The notes: generated from the letters alone by a model not told the origin. 64,000 nucleotides of DNA from Boswellia sacra (GCA_013180625.2 SNVD02009873.1:310001-374000), one strand, 5' to 3'; positions 32,485 to 44,400 are shown, numbered from the stretch's first letter. Program-made: numbers and translations.

Positions 32485-34445
32485 AGATATAGGTTGTAAA
32501 TCTAATATTACTATATTATTAAATATATTTTTAATATGAGATAACAATTGCGTTGGCAATGCTACCACAAATTGCCATGTCATCAAAGCAACATTAAATT
32601 TGGCTTTTATTTCTTTTTTCTCTCGCCATTAATTAATTTCTTTTCTTCTTCTGCAGATGCTATTCTCGGATACTATTTAGAATTAGAATGTTCAAGAGAT
32701 TGGTCAAACAATAACCTCAATAATAAATAAATAAGAGAAGAATTTTGATAACCTTGTTGGGTTTTCAATTTTATTTTATCCAAGTAATATACGAAACCCG
32801 ATCAAACAACAAGAAAAAGACAAAAAAAAAAAAAAACAAAAGAGTATAATCAGTTTAACATTAGGTAGTGTTAATTTTTTTTTTCCTCCAGTCCCTTACG
32901 GAAAAAAAAAAATCTTGTAGACTCTGCATCTTCAATTTTAATTATTAACAAGACAATGAAGAAACCGATTGTTAAAATAAAAATTGACCACAACAAAAAC
33001 TGCTAAAACTCCATTTATTGAGGCCGCCAAATCTTTGAAAATTGCTAAAAACTAATTCCCTGAAGCCGCTCAATCTCCGAAAAGTTGTTAAAAGCCAATC
33101 TCTTGAAGCCAGTGTTCCAAAGAGAATCGCAGAATTACAGCTGCAGATGAAGAAATAAGACCGAGAATTGCACCTGCGAAGAAGAAACAGGTTAATGGAG
33201 TGAAAAAACAAAAAGATAAAATAAATAGAAGTCAAATTTAATGTAATTAACTTTGAAGACATAGTAATTGATGTGGCCCTGCCAATTCAACTGCCACTTT
33301 CATTTATAAAAGAGTTTGTAAGATTATTATTACTACTCAAATAATTTTATTACTCTTTTTAGACAAAGTACAAAAGGTTATCCTACAAGGCAAATTGAAA
33401 CAAATGCATCATATCATATTATGTTCATTCATAACTATAAGGTGGTGTTTGGTTGCAAAAGGAAAAGAGGGTGAAAAAGAAAAAGTGAAAGGAAAGGAAA
33501 AATGAGAGAAAGGAAAGAATTTGGGTAATATTTTTCTATATTTGGTTCAATGATAGAATTACGAATTATGGATAAAAATGAATCACTTATAAATTGACTG
33601 AACATAACCATCCTCATTATTAAATATATAATATCAATTTATTAAATATAAGTTTATAAACTAATTAAAAATAAATAATTATCTATTAAATTAATATTTA
33701 TGTATTAAAGTAACATAAAATTTTTAAAAAGCATACTAAATTAAAATAAAATTTTTATTAAACAAATTGCTAGTTTATTGGATAATATTATTATAAAATA
33801 TATACAAATTTATAGTTTTGTATTATAAATATTTCTTATTATATAATTACTTTTTAAATTTTAAAAAATAAATAATATATATTAAATAATACAATAAAAT
33901 TTATAGCATTTATTATCTAATAATTTTTTATATTAAAATATGTAACAATATAAATATCTATTTTCATTTAATAAAAATCCGAACTAATCCAATAAAAAAA
34001 TAGTAATATAAAGTATCCAATCTTTTATTGAATAAAAAATCCAAGTTATTATTATTACAAGCACTCTTTAAAAAAAAATATTACTCGCACAGATCTCAAG
34101 TGAAGCCGTGGGTGAAGGGGAAGCGAGGTGTTTGGATTGTTTTATGAAAAGGGCAATTTTGAAAAATCAAGTTGTTTAATATACAATAATCAACTTCCCT
34201 TAGTTGGAGACTGGAAAACAAGTTATCTAAACATTTTTTTCTTACACAACTAATCCAACCGAACAAGTGAAACATAACTCCAAACGAGTCTTGAACTCCT
34301 TTCCTTTAACAATGATTGAAACCGAACAGTGCCTAATTTACTTCAGTTTGAGACTCCGTTACACCATACAAAACAAAAACATTCCTCAGGGAAGTGAGAG
34401 ACCAAATTAACATAATAACTACGGCATCATTTCACCAGTCCTTGC
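32485..34445. other. Non-coding, nothing firm
   Basis: AT-rich spacer downstream of the DUF594 gene. Purine-rich text at 33440-33530 after GGTGTTTGGTTGC looks like a MITE end, but no partner end could be placed. ORFs at 32972-33262 and 33435-33617 are low-complexity reads of this DNA. Confidence 0.5.
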
Positions 34446-36704
34446 TTATTTCGCAATCACCCCATCTATATTCGGATTTCGCTCCATTAATTCTTTTTGT
34501 TTCCTCAATTCTTCGAAGTGAGAGGTTAAGCCAAAATGTGCCATGAGTAGCCAGACATGAGTGAAAAGCTCTCCACCGCGTCTCAGTTGCTGAGCATGCT
34601 CTTTTCCCTTGCTTCTTTTTGCTGCGAGAAACAGTATTTTTAACCAAATGCAACCAATTTTATTCCATTTCTCGGCTAAATCCTGCCATACAAATAAAAT
34701 GATAAGCATTAATTTAGTCTGATTATTGATTAGTTAAGAGCAAGCCGCTTTTTAATAAGTTAAAACTTTCTCAAATTAAAGAGTTACCTCTTCGTATCTA
34801 ATAGAATTTGCAAACACCAATGCACTCAACAACATATTCCTACCTTCTTGAGAGCTTTCGTTACCTGATGATTTAAGTTCAACCAATTCTTCGTAAGCTT
34901 GGATCTTTTTTTGGCGACGTTGAAGTTTTTTTCCCGTATGATCATCTTCTCGTATTCTATCCGCAGCCTCTCGTAATACATCAATCGCCTGATCAATTGT
35001 TTTGTGAAGGCTAATCTTATCAGCTCCGACTGATAATAGAGAAGGATACTTGAGTAGTAGATACCCCATATATCTTGATATATGTTTGATTAATTTGCAG
35101 TGCTCAACAATATCTTCAAATTGCTTCTTCCCTTGATCTAAGTTGTAGGAAACTTCTGTTACAATGTGCCAAAAGAGAATGCTGATTCCAAGTTCGTTGA
35201 CGTTTGTACGTCCAATCCACATTGTACTACGCGTTTCTCCCTTAGCAGTTGGAATGACGACAAAGGGTATGTCCATATCCTCGTCTGCATCTCTAGATAG
35301 TTTCTTCTTCATGTAACGGAAGATTAAATCTTTAATACCTTTCCGAACTTTGACGGAAGGTCGCTTTGCGAGCTTCTTATCAAGTTTCAGGAGTTTGAGA
35401 ATGGTAAGGCATGGCAGGGGCTTTTCAGTGATGAAGGAGCGTAGGAGACTCCACTCACACATTTGATGTGACCACCTCTTTTTAGATAGTCCAAAAGGAG
35501 CAAGGGCTTGCAAGATGAAACTACAATTAGCTCCCTTACGCTTGCTCAACCAAATAAAAAATTGGTCCGACAAGAGAAATAATAATGCTGAATACAACTC
35601 TAGAATAACAGCTATAATTAACAATAGCAATGTTATGGTGAGATCAATCTTTGGATAGCTGGTTTTTTTGTGGTCAAGAAAAGTAGCAAAGACAACCAAC
35701 GCACAACAAATAAGAAAGAAAGTAATCCCCCGTAAGGCCAAGCCCCATCGAGTACAGAGTAGCGGAGCCTTGGTGTAAAGCAAATCGTAAATCAATCCAA
35801 GCTCTATTTCAACTACTTTGAAAGCATCTTTCAAAGACATATTTCTGAATACAGCTAATGCACGGTCTTTATCTCTGGAGCTTATTAGGATATCGAGAAA
35901 GTAACGCTTAGTTATTCCTTGAAGAAATCCGTCAGCAGTAATTAATTTATCTTCATTAGAAATGGAATCATTACTTGTAAAGATGGAAAGATCTACTGAA
36001 AGCTGATTGTCAGGAACCACGACTTTTCTCGTGCTCTTTCCCGCACGTTCCTTAATTTGCCCCAACCAATTGAACATGAAAGTGTTGGTTGTACTGGAAA
36101 AAGGAGTGTATATGGACTCTCGAAGCTTCTCATCGCTTGCTGCTCGGAGTACGTAATTCCGTTCTCCATACTTGATAAGTCCTGCGAAAAACAATAGAAT
36201 GAAAAGGATCGAAAGGGGAGAGCCAGTCCAAGCCAAGAGGAAGACATAAAATGTCACTATTGCCTGGGAAACCAGTCCAAGTAGGTGCCTCAACCAGAGC
36301 TCGTTATCTTCCAAGGAATAAGCAGTAATGGTGTCAGGGCCACCCAAGTGTAAAAGAAGAAAGGGAGCCCATAATGCAGTTAGTTGGGTGCTTGCATTCA
36401 GGGATCTAGCTCCCTCACCATAGATTTCTATTAGATTATTGGAGATTATGCCGAGGGCAAACATTGCTGTGGAATCCGCAGCTAAGTAGGCAGACCATAC
36501 AACAGCCCTGATCAAGAGGCCCCGCTTATACTTTCTGCGATGACCAAGAATGATAAGTGTTATCTGGAACAGAAGGCTAAGCACAACCATTCCTCGTAAA
36601 TCCCATTTCTTCCACAGTATCTTGAAGCTAGGAGGAACTACTTCCACCACTGTTCTCCTCTTGCTGGAATAGATCAAACTGCTAAGAACTGAAATTTTAT
36701 TCAT
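34446..36704 (-). CDS. DUF4220/DUF594 multi-pass membrane protein, two coding exons
   Basis: Coding exons are 34788-36704 and 34446-34682, joined in phase 0 across an intron that starts GTAACTC and ends ATGGCAG; total 717 residues. I chose the ATG at 36704. An upstream in-frame ATG (36761) lies inside a likely 5'-UTR intron (36738-36910, GTATGT...TTCTGCAG). The N-terminal half is the DUF4220 region, with several hydrophobic helices and the diagnostic GGPDTITAYSLEDNELWLRH. Two more helices lie in the middle. The C-terminal DUF594 motif (HAQQLRRGGELFTHVWLLMAH) is completed by exon 2. The family is plant-specific, membrane-bound and of unknown biochemical function. It lies 2.4 kb from the CNL, on the same strand. 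Confidence 0.9.
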
Positions 36705-36737
36705 CCATATTAGGGACAGAAATGGTATATGGAGCAA

Positions 36738-36910
36738 CTGCAGAAATCGTATATATACCATGTGGAAACTAAATTTTTCTTTTTGATTTATATTAACCTC
36801 ATTAACATAAATATTATCTCAAAAGATAAAAAATGGTATAAGCTTCTATTGCAATCTGAAAATGTGGTGGTGAAATAGAAAAGAAGCAATGAGTAAATAC
36901 ATATACATAC
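36738..36910 (-). other. Probable 5'-UTR intron of the DUF4220/DUF594 gene
   Basis: Minus-strand CCCAA|GTATGT donor and ACGATTTCTGCAG acceptor. After splicing, a 3-codon upstream ORF (ATG at 36706-36708) overlaps the main start in another frame. Confidence 0.5.
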
Positions 36911-38539
36911 TTGGGAGTATCATCAGCGATGTTGCTAGTTGAGACTCCTGCTATTCATGCTCTCTATCATTCAAGATCTCAAATTGTCACTTGAACCAAT
37001 CTTTATGCCAGAATGAGAAAGAGAAGATTTATATTACCCTGCTCACCTTAATCTTCGCTTTATTTGTTCTAAAGTCTGAAACAACTCAACCTTTTAATTA
37101 ATGCCTTTTTAGAGACGTTTAATATTGCTTAGCATTTATTTATTTATTTTGAGAGGAGGCGGAAGGACGGAAATGTGATTAACGTACGTCTTTGCATCTG
37201 TGTTCATACTATCATTTCTTTTATTGTTGATTTTATTTTCTACGCCCATTTTTTTATGGTTATCTTTCTTTTTCTTTTTAACAATTGATTTTGCTCTACT
37301 TTCTTTCTTGATTGAATTTTTTGACGTATCTGCATAATTTCTCTCATTCTATTCAACAAAGCTAATAAATGGAAGGGCATGCAATACAAATGTTTATAAA
37401 GTGAACGATGTTTTACATAAAATTCCGAAAAGAGATCTGCCGCTTTATTCTTGAAGAGCGTCTTTTAGATTAATGGAGCATCTTTTATTCAATAGAATTT
37501 GATTCATCTGCAACTAGAGCATTGGCCATTCCTGTGTTGTTAGCACGATTCATAAACTTACGTAGCTAATTAATAAGATATGTTATGGTAGAATCAAAAT
37601 TCTAAATTCACAAATATCCACAACAATTTTACTTTTAAGGGAGTTCTCTTGTTAATTGGACTTATAAAACTTATCACTTTGTCTGGTTAACTCTTACGGA
37701 CTCATGCGAAATAAGAAAAAGAAGAATCTAATAAATCCAATATTAAAACCGGAAACTTTGGGATTCGTTATAGTATAGCAGTTGTATCATACATCATTTT
37801 TCAAAAATTGCATAAAAATCGTAAATGAGTGTATAAAAATTGTAAATAAGTATATAAGAGTTGTAAATATAAAAAACATTATGAATTAGTTCATTTACAC
37901 CTTTTGCATAATTTTTAAAAAATAATATATGGTATAGCTACTCTATTATATCTAATCCCAAAATTTCTACCTTAAATTCTCGTCTTTATTGTCTTGTTGT
38001 TAACCAGAGATATTTTATTAATAAATGTAATTCAGAAAAATTGCGTGAAACTTATTTTCTCCTCTATAATATATATATATCTTTATATATGTGTGTGTGT
38101 GTCAGTGTGTGTTTGTTAGTATTCTATTTTCTAATGAATTTTCCTATAAGAAAGAAGCAATAGTTAAGATTATTATAAAGTATTATAAAAGAACGATTTT
38201 ATTAGAGCTTAACTTAAGATGACTATGCGTTAATTAGGTGTATAGAGTTTTTTATTCTGTTTAATTGTATTTGTTGTACTTATTAATAAAATGCTTTGAG
38301 AATGTTTTTAAATATTAATGATTGTCCAAAGCAATTATTTAACTAAAAATAGCCCCACCCAATGTGAAATTATCATAGATTAGTTTAGAGATTGTATTTA
38401 TTTAAGCCTTATCTGATCTTGTAAACCACTCTTCTTAAGTTTATTAAATTTGAAAATTAAAATATATTTAAATTACAAAAAAAATCCTAAGAAATTTGTT
38501 GGATTTGTTAGTAGAGAATAATATTTTCATCAAAGAATT
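36911..38539. other. Non-coding spacer
   Basis: AT-rich promoter-side DNA of the DUF4220 gene and downstream DNA of the CNL. A short (TG)n run lies near 38090-38110. No gene is recognised. Confidence 0.55.
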
Positions 38540-38890
38540 ATATTTTATTTTTGGCTGCAACGATAAAGGATGTTGGCGGTGATTGTTGGAGGCGGAAGGC
38601 TTTTGGCAAGAGATGGTTTCTAGCGAAAATTGCGCAGCTTATTGGATTTTTTAAGATGGCTTTCATTATAAAGTAGTTGATAACTTCATGAAGAGCTAAT
38701 TGTAATAAAAGCGTATTATAAATTAATTTCAATGAGAGTAAATAAATATATCTACTTTCCACATTTCTTAAAAAAATTCATAATAGAGTTGGGACATTTT
38801 CTACAACTAGGAATTATAAATTTAGTTAAAAGAGGAAAGAGATAAAAGGGTATCGTTTCGATGTTATTTATTGAAATTTATCTTTCATGA
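38540..38890 (+). repeat. Direct repeat flanking the CNL, left copy
   Basis: Colinear with 42762-43085. Shared text: GATGTTG..GGTGATTGTT / GATGACTGTTAGAG; TTTCATTATAAAGTAGTTGATAA versus TTTTATTATAAAGTCGATAA; TTGTAATAAA.GC.TATTA; TAATTTCAATG; and GAGATAAAAGGGTATCG-type text. An ORF at 38538-38762 (minus) is not kept in the partner and is not called. Confidence 0.75.
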
Positions 38891-39155
38891 TTTTTTTTTT
38901 TAACCAAATTTTATTCAGTACGTGGTTTTCGTGCAGTCTCAGATAGGCTTAATTAAATAACAACAGGTGTAGTCCAGGTTAGATTTTCAGGACCTGAAAT
39001 ATTTTTATTTTTTATCTATAACATTCAGCTAAGTTAATACAACGTCTTTTAGACTTATACAGGAAATACAGCCATTCATACACATTAACATGAATATTAC
39101 GAACAAATATAATAAACGAAGATTAAAAATTTTATTCAGCTAGCCCAACCTAAAA

Positions 39156-42059
39156 TTATTTGGTGACCAAATCCAATGAAATTTTTTTTCTTTCAATACG
39201 TAAATTACTAATTTTCTGCAGACTTTCTTCGATCTTTTCCCCTATGGTCATATTCATTAGAACCAATTTCTTCAAAGTTGTCAAATGTTCTAACCCCGTC
39301 AATCGTTCTGTCGCGGTCGAATCCTTCGCAAACTCGCAGCTTCTTATTTCCAACTCTCGAAGGCAAGGCATGGCTCCTTTCTGCACTGTCCACCCTTCCG
39401 GAATTTCAAGATGCCACAGCTTCAAAACAAGAAGTCTCGGAAATCCTTTGGAGCAACAACGCATTTCGTTCCCTTTGTAGGAGCCTTTGAAAAGCCTAAG
39501 GATCTTCAATTCTTCTAACCGCCCTAGTATGGGCATTGGATCCTCTTCGAGTTCTGACTCACACAAAGTTAGGATCCTCAGGTTACGAGGAAGGAAATTA
39601 TCTTTAATGACTGATTTTTCAAGTTTTCCCATCAAATAGAGATCCTGTAGCTTTTCATGCTTTACCATGGTCTGCAATTGGAGGTGTAAACCGGAGCCTT
39701 CTGCTATATATTTCACTTTCAAGGATTGAAGCTGGGTCAGTTGAGATATTATCTTCAAGGTGGATGTCGATTCACACGTGAAGCACAGCTTTCTGAGTTT
39801 TGTCAAGTGACGCAGGAAGTCATGTATTTCTCCATCTTCGTGATCACACATACGTATGCCCCATAAAGTGCGCAGGTTGGATAGCGACTCTGAAAAAAGA
39901 GAGTCCATAACTTTCTGATCAAACGTAAAATTAACGCAGTTGAAATAGAGATGTTGCAGCTTCTTTGTGTTCTGTAGGAAAGAGGGAAAATTCCATATAT
40001 GAGTGTGCTTTAAGTCTAGAGTCTCTAGAAACGGCAGATTTCCCACAGAATCTGGAAGAGACTCTATAAAAGTTGATCTCAGGCCCAAGTACTTCAACTG
40101 CAAAAGTTTCTTGGCTATGGCATCGGACAACTTAGGTTTGTATACACCCTCAAGATCGAGTACTGTCAGCAACACAAAGTCTCTGTTAAAAGTAATCTTG
40201 CTAAGAAACGAACAAATTTCTCTGGCTGGTGTTCCTCGGACACGGGAGTCAAAGACTATACAAGAACGCAGGTGCTGTAAGTCAAGAAATGAAGAGGGGA
40301 AGTTAATATTGATGCCCAAATAGGCAGCAGCCAATCGCCGAGCTGCGAATGCTGGTTTTTTCACCGATGCATGAGATGACTGGAATTGATCACGGTAATA
40401 GAATCCTTTATCTGCTGCTCTTTGGGAGAAGGTGTCGTGTAGATGATCATGCATACGACATGTTTTGGGGCTCCCGTCTAACCTCCATCTTACTTGAATC
40501 ATGTTTCTGATGACTAGTTCTTGAAAGTAGAGCTCAGCCAAGTCTTCAGGGACCATTTCCCCAGAAGTTGGAGTCACGAATCCCTCAGCACACCATAGAT
40601 GAAACAACCTCCTCACAGGAATCTCATACTCTTTCGGGAAAAGCCCCATGTACAGAAAACATGGCTTTACCTGTGAAGGTAGGTCTTCATAGCTTAAGCC
40701 CAAAATATCTTTACTAGTCTTACTTGCGAACTCAATCACGCTTGACAAATCATTTGGATCTTTGACAGACAACAAACCGCCGAGTAAGAGTATTTGTAAA
40801 GGTAAGTGGCCGCATGCTTTCAGGATTTTCTTCTTGACTTCTGCATCTTCTCCTAATTGTACCATCTTTGAAAGTAGTTGCCAGCTCTCGTCATCGTTTA
40901 ATGAGCGCAAACGTAGGTTTGAATCAGCATGCCATGTATTATTTTCACTGCGACTTGTTATAATTATGGTTCCACCGTGACATGAGAAATAATTGAAGGC
41001 ATCCCTCACATCTGTCCAAACATGAACTGTCTTAACATCCTCAATGACAATAAGATAGTTGATGTGTTCTAAGCATTTTTTGAGACAGGACATCAATTCT
41101 TCTGTCGAAAATGTTTCTTCCATCTCCATTGGCGGCCCACTTTTAGTAACTTGTTTCAGTATGCTAAGCAAGACATCTCGAGCTTTGGTCTCAAAGGAAA
41201 CCCGAACCCAAGCACGTATGGTGAAATAGCGCTTCACATTAACACTATTGTACACTGTTGTTACCAGAGTCGATTTTCCGGAGCCTGCCTCACCAACCAC
41301 TGCGACTACTTTAGCATTGATGGCTTTCACTTGATTAGAACGGTCATTACTGTCTTGCTCCAGGGCCTCCTCCTGTATTTTGTCACTAGCCACCGACGTG
41401 GGGACTTGACTAGCACACCTGTCAGGGTTGCCTTTCTTCTTAGGGATTAAGAGAGCTATTAACTCATTGACTTGTCGTTTAAGACCACCATGATTTCCTT
41501 CATCCTTCAAATAATTCTCAAAACTTCTTTCATAAAACTTCTTCTGCCTTATCCGACCCTCCTCGTTTAGAAAGCTCGATGTAGCGTCATTGTTGAAGCC
41601 AATTAAAAAGTCCTGAATATTTTTCACAGCCTCAGCTTCTTTCTTCCTCCCCAAGTGACAATGGCACAAAGCTGATCTGACCTCATTTCTGAATTTCATC
41701 AATTCAAGACTATGCCAAGACTTGAAGCACATGAAAGGATGCTGCAACATCTTCTTAAAACCATTAATCTTTCTCCCCCCGGTCAGTTGAAGCTGAAATT
41801 CTTTTCTGATAAGCAAGGTGTCGGTGATATCCTGAGCAGAATAAACTGTTTTTAAAACGGATGAGACTTCATATTGGTGTTCCGGATCTCGCAAAGATTG
41901 CTCCAAGGAACGGAGATCTGTAAGAGCTGTCTGGACTTTTTCTTCCAGAATCTTGCAAGGATTGGCGATTTTAGCTTCCTCAGAGAGATCTACTAATTTC
42001 TTAATCAAGAGGGAGACAAAAGTTTTGGCATCCATAGCGACTTGCTTAGAACCGAGCAA
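39156..42059 (-). CDS. CC-NB-LRR (CNL) disease-resistance protein
   Basis: Intracellular immune receptor of the plant NLR family, 967 residues in one exon. Met9 (42035) is an alternative start. Residues 1-200 form a helical Rx/CC-type N-terminal region. NB-ARC motifs are: P-loop GEAGSGKST (256-264); kinase-2 YLIVIEDV (335-342), where the usual first Asp is Glu; RNBS-B GGTIIITSR (362-370); a degenerate GLPL as CGHLPLQ (416-422); RNBS-D CFLYMGLFP (467-475); MHD intact in RMHDHLHD (535-542). Residues ~590-960 are irregular LRRs. There are no stops or frameshifts, so it is probably a real gene. Direct repeats on both sides point to past tandem duplication. The recognised pathogen cannot be deduced. 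Confidence 0.93.
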   Translation of the reverse strand: MLGSKQVAMDAKTFVSLLIKKLVDLSEEAKIANPCKILEEKVQTALTDLRSLEQSLRDPEHQYEVSSVLKTVYSAQDITDTLLIRKEFQLQLTGGRKINGFKKMLQHPFMCFKSWHSLELMKFRNEVRSALCHCHLGRKKEAEAVKNIQDFLIGFNNDATSSFLNEEGRIRQKKFYERSFENYLKDEGNHGGLKRQVNELIALLIPKKKGNPDRCASQVPTSVASDKIQEEALEQDSNDRSNQVKAINAKVVAVVGEAGSGKSTLVTTVYNSVNVKRYFTIRAWVRVSFETKARDVLLSILKQVTKSGPPMEMEETFSTEELMSCLKKCLEHINYLIVIEDVKTVHVWTDVRDAFNYFSCHGGTIIITSRSENNTWHADSNLRLRSLNDDESWQLLSKMVQLGEDAEVKKKILKACGHLPLQILLLGGLLSVKDPNDLSSVIEFASKTSKDILGLSYEDLPSQVKPCFLYMGLFPKEYEIPVRRLFHLWCAEGFVTPTSGEMVPEDLAELYFQELVIRNMIQVRWRLDGSPKTCRMHDHLHDTFSQRAADKGFYYRDQFQSSHASVKKPAFAARRLAAAYLGININFPSSFLDLQHLRSCIVFDSRVRGTPAREICSFLSKITFNRDFVLLTVLDLEGVYKPKLSDAIAKKLLQLKYLGLRSTFIESLPDSVGNLPFLETLDLKHTHIWNFPSFLQNTKKLQHLYFNCVNFTFDQKVMDSLFSESLSNLRTLWGIRMCDHEDGEIHDFLRHLTKLRKLCFTCESTSTLKIISQLTQLQSLKVKYIAEGSGLHLQLQTMVKHEKLQDLYLMGKLEKSVIKDNFLPRNLRILTLCESELEEDPMPILGRLEELKILRLFKGSYKGNEMRCCSKGFPRLLVLKLWHLEIPEGWTVQKGAMPCLRELEIRSCEFAKDSTATERLTGLEHLTTLKKLVLMNMTIGEKIEESLQKISNLRIERKKISLDLVTK

Positions 42060-42761
42060 ACAAGAAGCTAGATTGGAAGGAGAAATTGAAGGCTTGACAT
42101 TTATGTCTTTAATTTATTTTGGGTCTTAAAAAAAAGCTTATCTTTTTCCCCCAAACGGGAAAATGAGTTTACGAGGCCTGTCCCCATGAGGGAAGATTGT
42201 CATCCTTATTCTAATCTACATCAACTGTTATTAACTTAGTGAATTTATAAAATTAAGATAATTTTATTGGTAATGTTAATTAAATATTAATCATGTGTGA
42301 ACAGCATACTATCACGACATGGCTACCTTAACTAAAGCTGAAGATATTATAAAAAGTCTAGTGGAAACTTAGTGAGATCTTGCTCAATTGAATACTATGC
42401 TATGGTTTCGGGTTTCTAATTGATTATTAATTTATGGATTAGTTATACTTATCTGTATTACGAAAAATTTTTGATTTTTATGCTTATTGATTAAAACACT
42501 CGAAAGTAAACAAAGATCTAGTTAATTTTATGATATTGATTAAACATATAATATTTTTCAAGCTCTACTATTATAAAAAGCTTTGGGCCGTAGAAGAAAA
42601 TAATTTGAAAAAATATATATAGCCATGATAATGTTGCATAAAGGTGAAGAATTCAGATAGCAAGAAAAAGGCTAAGCCCAAAAGAAAAAGAAAGAGAGTT
42701 AGATAAGAGAGTGAATTAGAGTCAGTACTTCGATTAATTAAATTTTGATTTTGCTACACTA
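42060..42761. other. Upstream region of the CNL, non-coding
   Basis: AT-rich. No clear TATA box at a convincing distance was identified; no other gene seen. Confidence 0.5.
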
Positions 42762-43085
42762 AAGGATAATATTGAATCGCGATGACTGTTAGAGCAGGGA
42801 GGTGTACGTTTGGGAGGAGATGTTGTATTGCAAAGATTCAACAGTTTATTAGAGTTTATGATGGATTTTATTATAAAGTCGATAATTTGAAGAAGGATCG
42901 TTTGTAATAAAGCATATTAAAAAATCATTTCAATGCAAATCCAATAAATGTTTGTAAAAGATTTTCCAACCCTCTGAAAGATCATGCAATTGGAAATTAT
43001 AAGTTTGGTTTACTTAATAGAGGATAGAGATGAAAGGGTGATTTCAATGTTATAAAAACAATATTTATATGAAATAATTTTTAAT
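42762..43085 (+). repeat. Direct repeat flanking the CNL, right copy
   Basis: Partner of 38540-38890, which is 3' flanking DNA of the CNL. Here it lies upstream of the CNL, as expected if a second CNL once stood to the right and was lost. Confidence 0.75.
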
Positions 43086-43329
43086 AAATTGTATTTATGT
43101 AGGGATAGATGGCTTTTTAAAAAGGTTTAAATAACAGCACTCTTTTTAAGATATGGAAATCAAACAATGAATGTATTGAGCCATTTGAATGCATTAGGCT
43201 GCAAAGAATGGGTGACAAAAGCTGCCCCGCTCAAAAGATATTTCTTATCTATGAAAGCACTGGTCCATCATCGTGAATGGCCCAATGGGTTAACAGGGCC
43301 GAATGCTTTTGAGTCCATGTTCAGTGTCG
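43086..43329. other. Non-coding, nothing recognised
   Basis: Spacer between the CNL-flanking repeat and the diverged gene-like unit. Confidence 0.5.
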
Positions 43330-43518
43330 TTAAATATGAATAGAATAGAATTAGATTATTTCTGTAGACATCAAAATTATAAGAATGTTTACATATACGT
43401 AAATAGATGTCATATATCATTACAAATATTGTTTGACCCTTCTAAGTGGGCCTAATGTGCTGAATCTTCCAAAATTTTACATCAACAAAGCCGACTATCT
43501 AATTTCTTCTTCTCCATA

Positions 43519-43520
<2 letters not shown>

Positions 43521-43559
<39 letters not shown>
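43521..43559. repeat. (ATT)n microsatellite
   Basis: About 13 ATT/TTA repeats inside the diverged unit. Confidence 0.95.
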
Positions 43560-43673
43560 GCAAGTGTTTTATATTCTTAATAGATAGTTTATTAATAGTT
43601 TGAATTAACTCTGAGGAATGACAATTAGAGATATAAATACCAGAAAGCAGTGTGCAGTTTAAAATTGTTTAAG

Positions 43674-43781
43674 ATGTCGACAAGCCACATGTTAATCTCA
43701 ATGCCACCTGAAACAAAGCCTTTGTTCACGCGATTTAAATTAACAAGTCAAATAATAATACACACACTTAGCTGTTATTAG
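43674..43781 (+). CDS. Short ORF (35 codons), relative of the tandem-unit ORFs
   Basis: MSTSHMLISMPPETKPLF... shares M-x-T-x-H-M-L-I-S-M with the unit 1 and 2 ORFs and sits at the same place after the GACAATTAGA segment. Unrecognised; likely a relic. Confidence 0.2.
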   Translation: MSTSHMLISMPPETKPLFTRFKLTSQIIIHTLSCY

Positions 43782-44079
43782 CCCTTAATTCAGTAAATAT
43801 CCCAACAACATTATTTAAAAAATTGTCAAACTTCCAAATTAGTGTTCAGATATAGGATAGCTTGTATTTTTTATCAGAACTAAGCTGTTCACAACATGTG
43901 ACGATTAATAGTTGATCATTATACACGGATCTCAAGATAAATCCCAAAAATTTGGGAGTAACAATATTAAAATTATTTGACCATGTTGGTATAATATGAA
44001 TTCATGTTATTAAAACTTAATATATTCATGTGTAGATTATTGCACCCAAGAGATTATATATATATCTATATATATATAT

Positions 44080-44400
44080 GGGCAATTATCACAAACTACC
44101 CTTGAGGTTTGCTAATTCATCAAATAAAAACAAGGTTTGACATTTATAATCAAAAACTCTCCCAACGTTCAAGAAATGCATCACAAATAACCAAATTGAT
44201 AGAATTTGTTACTTTTAGATAAACTCACAAAGTTAAAATTGGAACTTTATAATATTATTACTGTTTTATCTTCTTCCTCCATTCTAAAACAAAGCAAATT
44301 AAAGAAAACCTAAAATATTAATCCCAAAATTTTTCAAACTAATCAATTATTTCTTGAATGTGCAAGGAACAACCATGCATCAAGCAAGATATGGATATAC
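44080..44400. mobile_element. Truncated Mutator-like MITE end
   Basis: GGGCAATTATCACAAACTACC followed by CTTGAGGTTTG is the style of a Mutator-like terminal repeat. The opposite end was not found nearby, and the sequence passes into duplication copy D at 44408. Confidence 0.45.

Larger units (their letters stand above)
43330..44085 (+). repeat. Diverged copy of the gene-like unit family
   Basis: Starts TTAGATTATTTCTGTAGACA and is colinear with 13556-14420, including TTGTTTGACCCTT, GCTGAATCT..CAAAATTTTACATCA, CAAATAATAATACACACAC, TTAGTGTT, TGACCATGTT, and GATTAT.GCACCCA.GAGATTATAT. An ATG at 43674 opens 35 codons beginning MSTSHMLISM, aligned with the short ORF of the tandem units. The acceptor CAG is mutated here (CTGAG). 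Confidence 0.75.

Noticed and set aside
39160..41450. Plus-strand ORFs of 60-106 codons opposite the CNL
   Set aside because: They lie antisense to a conserved coding region and carry no domain of their own.
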